A DNA stretch of 64,000 nt. Source: Nocardioides sp. BP30 (GTDB lineage: Bacteria > Actinomycetota > Actinomycetes > Propionibacteriales > Nocardioidaceae). Each line of letters starts with the position of its first letter. Within the stretch, counting starts at the first letter, position 1. The position numbers were made by a program, and so were the translations under genes. This document shows positions 11,006 to 18,593 of the stretch, one piece after another. The notes beneath the pieces are model-generated. The model was not told the DNA's origin. It made no database searches and saw nothing but the letters and a program-made list of their open reading frames with translations. The stretch spans positions 3,038,001 to 3,102,000 of the forward strand of contig NZ_CP123620.1 in assembly GCF_029873215.1 (NCBI RefSeq). The letters run 5' to 3'.

Positions 11006-12048
11006 ACCGTCACGAACGGCGTCAGCTTGGCCAGCGTGGCAGGACCGATGCCGTCGACCTCGAGCAGCTCCTGCACCGAGGTGAACCCGCCGTTCTGCTC
11101 GCGCCACTCCAGGATCGATTGAGCGGTGACCGGTCCGACGCCCGGGAGCGTGTCGAGCTGCTCGGCGGTCGCGGTGTTGAGATCGACCGACGCGGGCGTT
11201 GTCGGTGTCCCGACAGGCGCCCCCGCGGGCGCCTGGGCGCCGGCCCCGGCCACCGCGGCGCCCCCGGAGACTCCGCCACCCGCACCGACGACGATCTGCT
11301 GGCCGTCGGTGAGAACGGCCGCGAGGTTGAGCCCGTCGAGGACGCGGTGGCGTGGCACTCCCCCGGCCGCCCGCAAGGCATCGGTCACCCGGGAGCCGGC
11401 GGGCACGACGACGATGCCGGCGTGCGCGACCTTGCCCTCGACGTCCACGGTGACCATCGCCGCCGGCGACGTCGGGGCGGTGGCCGCCGAGGTGGTGGCC
11501 GCCGACGTGGTGGCGAAGGGGGCGGTCGCCGTTGGGGCGGTCGGCACCGAGGCAGCCGACGCCGAACCCAGTGGCGTCACCAGGGGCGAAGCGGCGGCCG
11601 GCGTCGCCACCACCGTGGTCGCCCGACCGCGGGCGAGCCACCAGCAGGTCGCCACCAGGGCGACGACCAGAGCAAGGACGACGACGGCGAGCTGCGCCGT
11701 CCCGAGTCGTGCCCGGCCCTGGAGCACCTCCGGCAGTCGCGGAGCGATCGCGGTGGATCGCCGTGACGCGTGCCGGCCCGGGAACGGCACCGTCACCGGG
11801 CCGGGCGCCGGCACCGGCGGCGGTTCCCACTCGGCCTCGCCGCTCTCGCCGGCCCGGATCGCGACGCTGGTGTGGGCACCCCACCACTCCTGCGTCACGT
11901 CGTCGGCAGCGTCAGGGGCCGGCTCAGGGCTGGGATCGGGGCTGGGATCGGGGCTGGGATCGGGGCTGGGATCGGGGCTGGGATCGGCACGCAGCAGGGC
12001 GAGCCGACGGGCCAGCGCCTCCTGGTGGGCGTCGGGTCGTGTGCGCAT
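11002..12048 (-). CDS. comEA: ComEA-type DNA-binding competence protein
   Basis: A 348-residue protein: cytoplasmic N-terminus with a Pro-Asp-Pro-Ser repeat (residues 20-45), one transmembrane segment near residues 118-138, an Ala/Thr/Pro-rich stalk, a SLBB domain (VDVEGKVAHAGIVVVPAGSR), and a C-terminal double helix-hairpin-helix (DLNTATAEQLDTLPGVGPVTAQ). ComEA receptors bind double-stranded DNA outside the membrane and pass it to ComEC. TAGCGT (12055-12060) ends 6 bp before the ATG, so the mRNA may be leaderless. comEC follows with overlapping codons. The unusually long cytoplasmic tail with repeats is the odd feature. Confidence 0.9.
   Translation of the reverse strand: MRTRPDAHQEALARRLALLRADPSPDPSPDPSPDPSPDPSPEPAPDAADDVTQEWWGAHTSVAIRAGESGEAEWEPPPVPAPGPVTVPFPGRHASRRSTAIAPRLPEVLQGRARLGTAQLAVVVLALVVALVATCWWLARGRATTVVATPAAASPLVTPLGSASAASVPTAPTATAPFATTSAATTSAATAPTSPAAMVTVDVEGKVAHAGIVVVPAGSRVTDALRAAGGVPRHRVLDGLNLAAVLTDGQQIVVGAGGGVSGGAAVAGAGAQAPAGAPVGTPTTPASVDLNTATAEQLDTLPGVGPVTAQSILEWREQNGGFTSVQELLEVDGIGPATLAKLTPFVTV
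11927..11986. repeat. Five perfect 12-bp tandem repeats inside comEA
   Basis: The unit GGGCTGGGATCG occurs five times without mismatch. On the coding strand it encodes the repeated Asp-Pro-Ser-Pro motif near the ComEA N-terminus. The length is a multiple of three, so copy-number change would lengthen or shorten the tail without a frameshift. Confidence 0.95.
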
Positions 12049-12191
12049 GGCTCGACGCTAGGAACTCTCCCGCCTCCCCGCGCGGCCTGCCGACCCGACT
12101 GGGGACAACGCCGCGAAAGCGACCGCCTGTGGACGGAAAGCATCCAGGACGGCGCCTGTTGCAGGACCTCGTGCGGCCGGTAGGACGATGC

Positions 12192-13052
12192 TCAGAGCGC
12201 CGGTGTCACCACGACGGCCACCATCCCCGGCCCCACGTGCGCTCCGAGCCCTGCCCCTACCTGGCCGCACCGCACCGGCGACCGCAGCCGGTCACCGAGA
12301 CGGGTCGACAAGGAGTCGGCGAGGCGCTCGGCGCGCTCGGCAGCCGCCAGGTGCGCGACGGCCACCTCGACCGGCCCGTCCCCCGCGGCCTCCAGCGCGA
12401 GCTCCTCCATCCGAGCGAGCGCGCGCTGGGCGGTGCGGACCTTCTCCAAGACCTTGATCCGCCCGTCGTCGAGGGTCAGCAACGGCTTGACGGCCAGGGC
12501 CGAGCCGAGCAGGGCCGCCGCCGTCCCGATCCGGCCGCCGCGGCGCATGGGCTCCAGCGAGTCGACGTAGATGAGCGACCGGGTCGCCTCGGCACGAGCC
12601 TTGGCGACCAGCGCCGCCTCCGTCGCCGACGCACCCCGCCGTACGGCGGCGACGGCTGCCGACGCGGCGAAGCCGACTCCCGGGCCGACGGCGCGGGTGT
12701 CGAGGGCGACGACCGGGATCGCTGACTCACGGGCGGCCAGCTGGGCCGATTCGAAGGTGCCGCTCATGTCGGCCGAGAGATGGATCGAGAGGATCTCGGC
12801 GTACCCCTCGGCGGCGAGCCGGGCGTAGGTCTCGCGCATCGTGGCGGGCGCGGGCCGCGAGGTGGTCACGTTCCTCTTCGCGGCGAAGGCGGCGACGACC
12901 GCGTCCGGGGAGGCCCGCTCGTCGCCCTCGGGGAAGCTCTCCCCGTCGATGATCACCTCGAGGGGAACGACGCTCACGCCGTCCGGCGCCTCACCCGAGG
13001 GATAGAGGGCGGTCGAGTCGGTGACGACCGCGACCTTCGGCGCCGAGGGCAT
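12192..13052 (-). CDS. DegV family fatty-acid-binding protein
   Basis: A 286-residue DegV protein: N-terminal VAVVTDSTALYP, the TSRPAPATM loop near residue 66, and SAQLAAR after IHLSADMSGTFESA. DegV (FakB-like) proteins bind a fatty acid between two lobes. In Firmicutes FakB presents it to the kinase FakA, but no FakA homologue lies in this window. It is transcribed in the same direction as comEA, 143 bp upstream of it, and divergently from a small membrane peptide gene. The assigned function is family level only. Confidence 0.88.
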   Translation of the reverse strand: MPSAPKVAVVTDSTALYPSGEAPDGVSVVPLEVIIDGESFPEGDERASPDAVVAAFAAKRNVTTSRPAPATMRETYARLAAEGYAEILSIHLSADMSGTFESAQLAARESAIPVVALDTRAVGPGVGFAASAAVAAVRRGASATEAALVAKARAEATRSLIYVDSLEPMRRGGRIGTAAALLGSALAVKPLLTLDDGRIKVLEKVRTAQRALARMEELALEAAGDGPVEVAVAHLAAAERAERLADSLSTRLGDRLRSPVRCGQVGAGLGAHVGPGMVAVVVTPAL

Positions 13053-13118
13053 GGCGAAACCCTATCCGTTGGGTGGAGGAGCGACAGACTCCCGTGGAAC
13101 GGGGTACTTGAGCTCACC

Positions 13119-13235
13119 ATGACGATCGAGATCAACGAACGCGAGCCGAACAGCGACCCCGCCGAGCTGCACGGGATCATCCTGGTGCTTGTCCTGGTGG
13201 CGCTGCTGACCGCTATCTGCTGGCTCAGTCTCTGA
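13119..13235 (+). CDS. Small single-span membrane peptide, 38 residues
   Basis: Frame from ATG 13119 to TGA 13235. It encodes a polar, acidic N-terminus (MTIEINEREPNSDPAELHG) followed by one strongly hydrophobic segment (IILVLVLVALLTAICWL). The layout is that of a genuine single-pass small membrane protein, and the segment is not a shadow of a gene on the other strand. No ribosome site is obvious. Function unknown. It faces degV divergently and leuS convergently. Confidence 0.5.
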   Translation: MTIEINEREPNSDPAELHGIILVLVLVALLTAICWLSL

Positions 13236-13293
13236 CCGGTTCGGGCGGTGCCGGAGGCACCGACCACGACCACTCGTGGCCCGAGAACTGACC

Positions 13294-13322
13294 TCTCGAC
13301 CCGCGAAAGGTGACGTCTCGAC
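13294..13322. repeat. Dispersed intergenic repeat, copy A
   Basis: A CTCGACCCGCGAAAGGTGAC-containing element lies between the 38-codon gene and leuS, which converge here. Its 25-bp core is found perfectly, in reverse orientation, at 18449-18473 and imperfectly at 18493-18520. All copies sit between convergent genes. Confidence 0.8.
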
Positions 13323-13325
13323 GGT

Positions 13326-15770
13326 TCAGGGGACGATGTTGACCAGCTTCGGCGCGCGCAGGATCACCTTGCGCGGCGTCGCACCGTCCAGCAGGGCGGC
13401 GATCGTCGGGTCGGCCAGCGCCGCCGCCTCCAGGTCGGCCTCGCTGACGGCCGGCGACACCTCGAGCCGGGCGCGCACCTTCCCGGCGACCTGGACGACC
13501 GCGGTGACGGTGTCCTCCACCAGCAGGGCCTCGTCCACGACGGGCCAGCCGGCGCGGGCCACGGTGCCGGTCTGGTCGGGATTGCGGCCCAGCCGCTCCC
13601 ACATCTCCTCGGCCGTGTAGGGCGCGACCAGCGAGAGCAGGATCGCGACGGCCTCGGTTGCCTCCCGCACGGCCGGGTCGGCCGGGCCGACCTGCTCGTT
13701 GTCGATCGCCTTGCGGGTCGCGTTGACCAGCTCCATCGTCCGCGCGACGACCACGTTGAAGCGGTAGGTCTCCATGAGGTGCTCGACCTCGTGCAGCGTC
13801 TTGTGCGTCACGCGGCGCAGCGCCACGTCACCCCCGGCGAAGGAGACGCCCGGCTCCGAGGTGACCTCGCCCGCCAGCCGCCAGGCACGCTGCAGGAAGC
13901 GCAGCGAGCCGGCCGGCGAGACGTCGGCCCAGTCGATGTTGTCCTCCGGCGGGCTGGCGAAGACCAGGGTCAGCCGTACGGCGTCGACGCCGTACGCGTC
14001 CAGCTGCTCGCCCAGGTTGACGCCGTTGCCCAGCGACTTCGACATCTTCTTGCCCTGGTTGATCACCACGCCCTGGCTCATCAGCCGGCTGAACGGCTCC
14101 TCGAAGTCCAGGTAGCCGTGGTCGTGCAGCACCTTGGTGAAGAACCGGCTGTAGAGCAGGTGGAGCACGGCGTGCTCGACGCCGCCGACGTACTGGTCGA
14201 TCGGACCCCACGCGCGCATCGCCTCGACGTCGAAGGGAGCGGTGTCCAGGTGTGGCGAGACGTAGCGCAGGTAGTACCACGAGGAGTCCACGAAGGTGTC
14301 CATCGTGTCGGAGTCGCGCTTGGCCGGGCCGCCGCACTGCGGGCACGCGACGTTGACCCAGTCCTCGATCGCCGCCAGCGGCGAGCTGCCCTTGGGCTTG
14401 AGCTCCTCGCCGCGCACGTCGTCGGGCAGCCGCACCGGCAGCTGGTCCTCCGGTACCGCGACCTCGCCGCACGCCTCGCAGTGGATGATGGGGATCGGAG
14501 CGCCCCAGAACCGCTGGCGGGAGAGCAGCCAGTCGCGCAGCCGGAAGTTGACCGTCCGCTCGCCGGTGCCGGCAGACTCCAGCTTCTCGATCGCGGCGGC
14601 GACCTGACCGGCCTTGTCGTACGGCTGCTCGGGGTCGTAGACGGGCACGATCGGCAGGCCGAAGACCTCGGCGAACTCGCGGTCGCGCTCGTCGTGGGCC
14701 GGGACGGCCATGATCGCGCCGGTGCCGTAGTCGGCCAGCACGTAGTCGGCGGCCCAGACCGGGATCTGCTCCCCGGTCAGCGGGTTCGTGGCGGTGATGC
14801 CGAGGTCCACGCCGGTCTTGGGCCGGTCGGTGGCCAGGCGGTCGATGTCGGAGGCCTTGCGGACCTCCTCCAGGTAGCTCTCCAGGTCACCGGCGCGGCT
14901 CGGCGCGACCACCTCGGAGGCCAGCGCGGCGTCCGCCGCGATCACCATGAACGTCGCGCCCGAGAGCGTGTCGGGTCGCGTCGTGAAGACCGTGACCGTG
15001 CGCTGCGAGCCGTCGGCCAGCTGCAGCACGAAGTCGACGTGCGCCCCCTCCGAGCGACCGATCCAGTTGCGCTGGGAGTGGACGACCCGCTCGGGCCAGC
15101 TGCCCTCCAGCTGGTCGATCCCGTCGAGCAGCCGCTGGGCGTAGTCGGTGATCTTGAAGTACCACTGGGTCAGCTCCTTCTTGGTCACCACCGCCCCGCA
15201 ACGCTCGCAGGTGCCGTCGGCCAGGACCTGCTCGTTGGCGAGCACCGTCTGGTCGTTGGGGCACCAGTTGACCGGGGAGTTCTTGCGGTAGGCCAATCCC
15301 CACTCGCGGAACTTCAGGAACAGCCACTGCGTCCAGCGGTAGTACTCCGGGTCGGAGGTGTGCAGCCGGGTGGACCAGTCGAAGCTGACGCCGTAGCGCT
15401 TGAACGACTCGGCCTGGGTCTCGATGTTCGCGTAGGTGAACTGCGCCGGGTGCTCGTTGCGCTTGATCGCGGCGTTCTCCGCCGGCAGGCCGAAGGAGTC
15501 CCAGCCGATCGGGTTGAGGACGTCGTAGCCCTGGTGCCACCAGTAGCGCGCGATCACGTCGTGCAGCGCCATCACCTCGGCGTGACCCATGTGCAGGTCG
15601 CCGGAGGGGTAGGGGAACATCGTCAGGGCGTACCGCTTGGGAGCAGGAACGCCGGGACTGCTCTCGCGCAGCCCGGCCCTGAACGGCTCCAGCCGCTCCC
15701 AGACCGGTCGCCACTTCTCCTGCAGCGCCGCTGCGTCGTACGCCGCGGTCTCCTGCTGCTCCTGCGTCAT
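13326..15770 (-). CDS. leuS: Leucyl-tRNA synthetase
   Basis: An 814-residue class I synthetase. The HIGH-type motif is [14 protein letters not shown] near residue 53. A zinc-type CxxC pair (CERCG) and the CP1 editing domain ([12 protein letters not shown]) follow, and KMSKSLGNG lies in the C-terminal half. It charges tRNA-Leu in the cytoplasm. The leader of about 125 nt carries a leucine-rich leader peptide and a factor-independent terminator, so expression is probably set by attenuation (see the separate entries). The start is ATG with AGGAACGGG upstream. The tetR gene ends 145 bp upstream on the same strand. Confidence 0.98.
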   Translation of the reverse strand: MTQEQQETAAYDAAALQEKWRPVWERLEPFRAGLRESSPGVPAPKRYALTMFPYPSGDLHMGHAEVMALHDVIARYWWHQGYDVLNPIGWDSFGLPAENAAIKRNEHPAQFTYANIETQAESFKRYGVSFDWSTRLHTSDPEYYRWTQWLFLKFREWGLAYRKNSPVNWCPNDQTVLANEQVLADGTCERCGAVVTKKELTQWYFKITDYAQRLLDGIDQLEGSWPERVVHSQRNWIGRSEGAHVDFVLQLADGSQRTVTVFTTRPDTLSGATFMVIAADAALASEVVAPSRAGDLESYLEEVRKASDIDRLATDRPKTGVDLGITATNPLTGEQIPVWAADYVLADYGTGAIMAVPAHDERDREFAEVFGLPIVPVYDPEQPYDKAGQVAAAIEKLESAGTGERTVNFRLRDWLLSRQRFWGAPIPIIHCEACGEVAVPEDQLPVRLPDDVRGEELKPKGSSPLAAIEDWVNVACPQCGGPAKRDSDTMDTFVDSSWYYLRYVSPHLDTAPFDVEAMRAWGPIDQYVGGVEHAVLHLLYSRFFTKVLHDHGYLDFEEPFSRLMSQGVVINQGKKMSKSLGNGVNLGEQLDAYGVDAVRLTLVFASPPEDNIDWADVSPAGSLRFLQRAWRLAGEVTSEPGVSFAGGDVALRRVTHKTLHEVEHLMETYRFNVVVARTMELVNATRKAIDNEQVGPADPAVREATEAVAILLSLVAPYTAEEMWERLGRNPDQTGTVARAGWPVVDEALLVEDTVTAVVQVAGKVRARLEVSPAVSEADLEAAALADPTIAALLDGATPRKVILRAPKLVNIVP

Positions 15771-15814
15771 CGTTCCCGTTCCTCTACCGCTCGACCTCGA
15801 GTGCCCCTGACATG

Positions 15815-15868
15815 AAAAAACCCCTCGCAGGGAGGGGTTGCCGCGCGATCGCAGGGATCAACGCGGCA
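15815..15868 (-). promoter_or_regulatory. Leucine attenuator of leuS (terminator and competing hairpins)
   Basis: On the minus strand an 8-bp stem (15832-15839 with 15819-15826, 5-nt loop) is followed directly by six U, a textbook terminator, 45 bp before leuS. Upstream arms can form alternatives. TGCCGCG (15862-15868) pairs perfectly with CGCGGCA (15839-15845). TCGCGCGG (15841-15848) pairs with CCCTGCGA (15825-15832) in 7 of 8 positions, which would disrupt the terminator. The leader peptide overlaps the first arm. Comparative work has predicted leuS attenuators in some Streptomyces; this arrangement fits that class. Confidence 0.8.
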
Positions 15869-15896
15869 TGGCAAGAAGAAGGGCGCTCGTCTGCAC
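15858..15896 (-). CDS. leuS leader peptide with three consecutive CUU leucine codons
   Basis: A 12-codon frame GTG to TGA reads M-Q-T-S-A-L-L-L-A-M-P-R. The three leucines are all CTT, a codon rare in this GC-rich genome, as expected for a sensor of charged tRNA-Leu. TACCCT (15903-15908) ends 6 bp before the GTG, the spacing of a leaderless transcript. Ribosome stalling at the leucines would cover the first hairpin arm and favour read-through into leuS. Confidence 0.75.
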   Translation of the reverse strand: MQTSALLLAMPR

Positions 15897-15914
15897 CCGC
15901 TCAGGGTACTCCAC

Positions 15915-16571
15915 TCAGGCGGGCAGGAGCAGGGTGGGGAGCAGGTCGCGGATGGAGGCCTCGATCCGGTCCACCGCCTCGGACGCGTGGTCGTGCATGC
16001 CGAGCAGCGCCTGCTGGAACAGGCCGTCGACGATCGCGTACGCCGTCGCGGGCGGCACCGCGATGCCCCTGTCGGCCAGGCTCGCGTAGCGGGTGACCAC
16101 GCGCCACACCATGTCCTGGAGCCAGCCGTCGATGAGCGCGACCGTCTCGCGCAGCGGCTCCTCGAACATGCTGGCGGTGCGCAGGTCGTACCAGAGCCGG
16201 TGCATCGGGGCGTCCTCGACGAGGGTCTCACGCAGCTTGGCGACGAACCCGTCGATCAGCCCCTGCGCGGAATCCGCCGCCTCGATCACGTCGTCGTAAC
16301 GCAACACGCATGTCGACTTGTGGAATCGCACGCAGTAGACGATCAGCTCGAACTTGTCGCGGAAGTAGTAGTGCACGACGCCGTGACTGAACGGCGAGTT
16401 GGCCGCTATCTCTCGCAGGCTGGTGCGCGCGTAGCCAAGCTCCCCCAGCGTCACCAGCGCGGACTCGGCGAGCTGGTCGCGACGCTGCTGGTGCTTGTCG
16501 ACCTTCGTTCGCCGGCGGCGCGGGACGACGGTGGCGGTGGCTACCGATTCCTCCACGAGCTCAGCGCTCAT
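15915..16571 (-). CDS. TetR-family transcriptional regulator
   Basis: A 218-residue regulator with an Arg-rich N-terminal tail and a TetR helix-turn-helix (residues 35-80: ALVTLGELGYARTSLREIAA, then FSHGVVHYYFRDK). The C-terminal ligand domain is helical and of BetI-like layout. It is divergent from an MFS exporter gene 415 bp away, the standard arrangement for local repression of efflux with an unknown inducer. AAAGGGG lies 6 nt before the ATG. Its 3' end carries the likely promoter of the leuS leader. Confidence 0.88.
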   Translation of the reverse strand: MSAELVEESVATATVVPRRRRTKVDKHQQRRDQLAESALVTLGELGYARTSLREIAANSPFSHGVVHYYFRDKFELIVYCVRFHKSTCVLRYDDVIEAADSAQGLIDGFVAKLRETLVEDAPMHRLWYDLRTASMFEEPLRETVALIDGWLQDMVWRVVTRYASLADRGIAVPPATAYAIVDGLFQQALLGMHDHASEAVDRIEASIRDLLPTLLLPA

Positions 16572-16986
16572 CGTGCACCCCTTTCGCTGGCAGCAACCTC
16601 GTCACTCTAACCGGTGGGACGGGTTGAGGAACCCGAATCGGCCCGAGTGGAGAATCTGTCGGGAGGCCCCGGAATTTTTTGACGAACGTCAAGTCACCGC
16701 GCATGCGGAGGGATGATCCGGATATACGAGCGGCGCTCGTCACACAGGGCGTACACAGCACCGAAAATTCATTTACCGAATGATTTGGAACCGCTTGCAC
16801 TCCGTGTGAAGATGTCCCTGCGCCGCTGACCTGCCGCGCGGCCTGCGGCGAGGACCCCCCCATCTCGTCAAGGTCGTCGCCGGGTCAGCGGCGTCTCGCA
16901 TCTCCGTCGTCGGGCCGGCGTGATCTGCCTCCCATCGCCCGGCGACGAGTGCCTAAGCGGAGGCTTCGTCCATTACCGTGATGCCC
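16572..16986. promoter_or_regulatory. Divergent tetR/MFS control region
   Basis: This gene-free stretch contains two clean inverted repeats that could bind the TetR regulator: TTGACG-AA-CGTCAA (16679-16692) and ACGAGC-GGC-GCTCGT (16726-16740). A patch with lower GC follows (about 16755-16800). TACCGT (16974-16979) ends 7 bp before the ATG at 16987, so the exporter mRNA may be leaderless. No further gene was seen here. Confidence 0.5.
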
Positions 16987-18444
16987 ATGACGACGATGAG
17001 CCGGGAAGCCGAGATCGCCTCCCACACCTCGCCCGGACGCGCCCGCCTCGAGCTGCTCATCATCGGTACGGCGGCGCTCGCGGTGTCGCTGTGTCAGTCG
17101 CTCCTGATCCCCATCCTCGGCATCCTCCCCCAGCAGATCCCCTCACACCCCTCCAGCGCCGCTGTCGAGTGGCTGCTGACCTCCACGCTGCTCGTCGGCG
17201 CCGTGGCGGTGCCGCTCTTCGGCCGGCTCGGCGACATGTTCGGCAAGCGGCTGATGCTGATGGTCGCCGTGCTGGCACTCGTCGTCGGCTCGGTGCTGTG
17301 CGGCGTCACCTCCGCGATGCCCCTCCTCATCCTCGGTCGCGCGATCCAGGGGGCGTCGATGGCGGCGATCCCGCTCGGCATCAGCCTGCTGGCCTCGCTC
17401 CTGCCGCGCGAGAAGGTCGGGCGCGCGATCGCGCTGATCAGCGCGATGCTGGGCGTCGGCGGCGCGCTCGCGCTGCCGATCGGCGGCTTCGTCGGCGAGC
17501 ACGCCGACTTCCACTGGCTGTTCTGGATCACCGCGATCGTCGGCGGCCTCTCCTTGGGCGGCATCCTCCTGGTCGTCCCCGAGGCTCCCAGCCGCTCCCG
17601 AGGCCGGGTCGACGTCGTCGGCGCGGTCCTGCTGAGCGCGGCGCTCGTGGCACTGCTGCTGCCGCTCGCCCAGACCTCCACGTGGGGCTGGGGCTCGCCG
17701 AAGACGATCGGTCTGCTGGTGCTCGCCGTCGTCCTGCTCCTCGTCTTCGGGCTCGTCCAGACCCGCACCCGTGAGCCCCTGGTTGACCTGGCGGCGCTGC
17801 GGCGCAAGCCGATCGTGCTGACCAACACCGCCTCGGTCCTGTTCGGGTTCGCGCTGTTCGCGATGATGATCGGCACCGCGCAGTACGTCCAGGCTCCGAA
17901 GGAGAGCGGCTACGGCTTCGCCTCCTCGATCCTGGTCAGCGGCGTGTGCATGCTGCCCGCGGGCCTGATGATGCTGTTGCTCTCGAACGTCTCGGCGGCC
18001 ATGATCCACCGCATCGGCGCTCCGCGGACGCTGGCGATCGGCGCCCTCGTCGTCGCCCTCGGCTGGGTGCTCCGCATCGCCCTGACCGGCCACCTGTGGG
18101 AGATCGTCGTGGGCACCGCCGTCATCGGCGTCGGCGTCGCGCTCGGGTACGCCGCGATGCCCACCCTGATCAACACGCACACGCCGGTCACCGAGCTGGC
18201 CGCCGCGAACGGGCTCAACTCGCTGGCCCGCTCACTGGGCACGTCGCTGGCCAGCGCGATCGGCGGCTCCGTCCTCGCCGGCCACGTCGTGGTCGCCACG
18301 ATCGACGGCACGGCCGTCGGCTGGTCCACGCTGGGCGCCTACCGGGCGCTGTTCGCCGCCTGCATCGTCGCCTCGATGATCGCGGCCGGACTGGCGCTGC
18401 TGGTCCCCCGCCACGCCGACACTGACGCGATGCCCGAGCTCTGA
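16987..18444 (+). CDS. MFS drug exporter, DHA2 (14-span) family
   Basis: A 485-residue polytopic protein with about 14 transmembrane segments. The GRLGDMFGKRLMLM loop between helices 2 and 3 (motif A), the GRAIQGASMAA region (motif B) and the ISAMLGVGGALALPIGGF stretch (motif C) mark a proton-driven antiporter of the EmrB/QacA type. Three in-frame ATGs are clustered at the start; I chose 16987 because of the -10-like TACCGT 7 bp upstream. The divergent TetR gene is the likely repressor. Substrate unknown. Confidence 0.88.
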   Translation: MTTMSREAEIASHTSPGRARLELLIIGTAALAVSLCQSLLIPILGILPQQIPSHPSSAAVEWLLTSTLLVGAVAVPLFGRLGDMFGKRLMLMVAVLALVVGSVLCGVTSAMPLLILGRAIQGASMAAIPLGISLLASLLPREKVGRAIALISAMLGVGGALALPIGGFVGEHADFHWLFWITAIVGGLSLGGILLVVPEAPSRSRGRVDVVGAVLLSAALVALLLPLAQTSTWGWGSPKTIGLLVLAVVLLLVFGLVQTRTREPLVDLAALRRKPIVLTNTASVLFGFALFAMMIGTAQYVQAPKESGYGFASSILVSGVCMLPAGLMMLLLSNVSAAMIHRIGAPRTLAIGALVVALGWVLRIALTGHLWEIVVGTAVIGVGVALGYAAMPTLINTHTPVTELAAANGLNSLARSLGTSLASAIGGSVLAGHVVVATIDGTAVGWSTLGAYRALFAACIVASMIAAGLALLVPRHADTDAMPEL

Positions 18445-18448
18445 CGCC

Positions 18449-18520
18449 GAGACGTCACCTTTCGCGGGTCGAGTGTCCACCCACTCCGGCCACTCGACCC
18501 GCCGAAGGTGACCTCTCGAC
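18449..18520. repeat. Inverted pair of the dispersed intergenic repeat
   Basis: Copy B (18449-18473) is the exact reverse complement of 25 bp of the element at 13294-13322. Copy C (18493-18520) is an imperfect forward copy. Together they form a long inverted repeat with a 19-bp spacer right after the MFS stop codon, able to fold into a large hairpin between convergent genes. Confidence 0.75.
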
Positions 18521-18528
18521 CGCGAACA

Positions 18529-18564
18529 GATCGCCCCCGGACCCAGCTGGGTCCGGGGGCGATC
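18529..18564. terminator. 36-bp perfect palindrome after the phospholipase C gene
   Basis: An 18-bp perfect self-complementary arm pair, GC-rich, lies between the MFS gene and the minus-strand phospholipase gene. It is placed to end the efeO-efeB-phospholipase transcript. No clear U tract follows, so efficiency is uncertain. A near relative of its outer arm (GATCGCCCCC) is used at 23393-23427. Confidence 0.7.
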
Positions 18565-18593
18565 CGCTGTCTCAGTCAGCCACGTTCACTGGC

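Noticed and set aside
11006..11887. A 294-codon N-terminal extension of comEC
   Set aside because: It lies entirely inside comEA in another frame and has the composition of a shadow frame; the GTG at 11005 gives a normal ComEC.
15815..15914. T-box riboswitch before leuS
   Set aside because: No T-box core sequence (AGGGUGGNACCGCG type) is present; the leader peptide and terminator fit ribosome-mediated attenuation instead.
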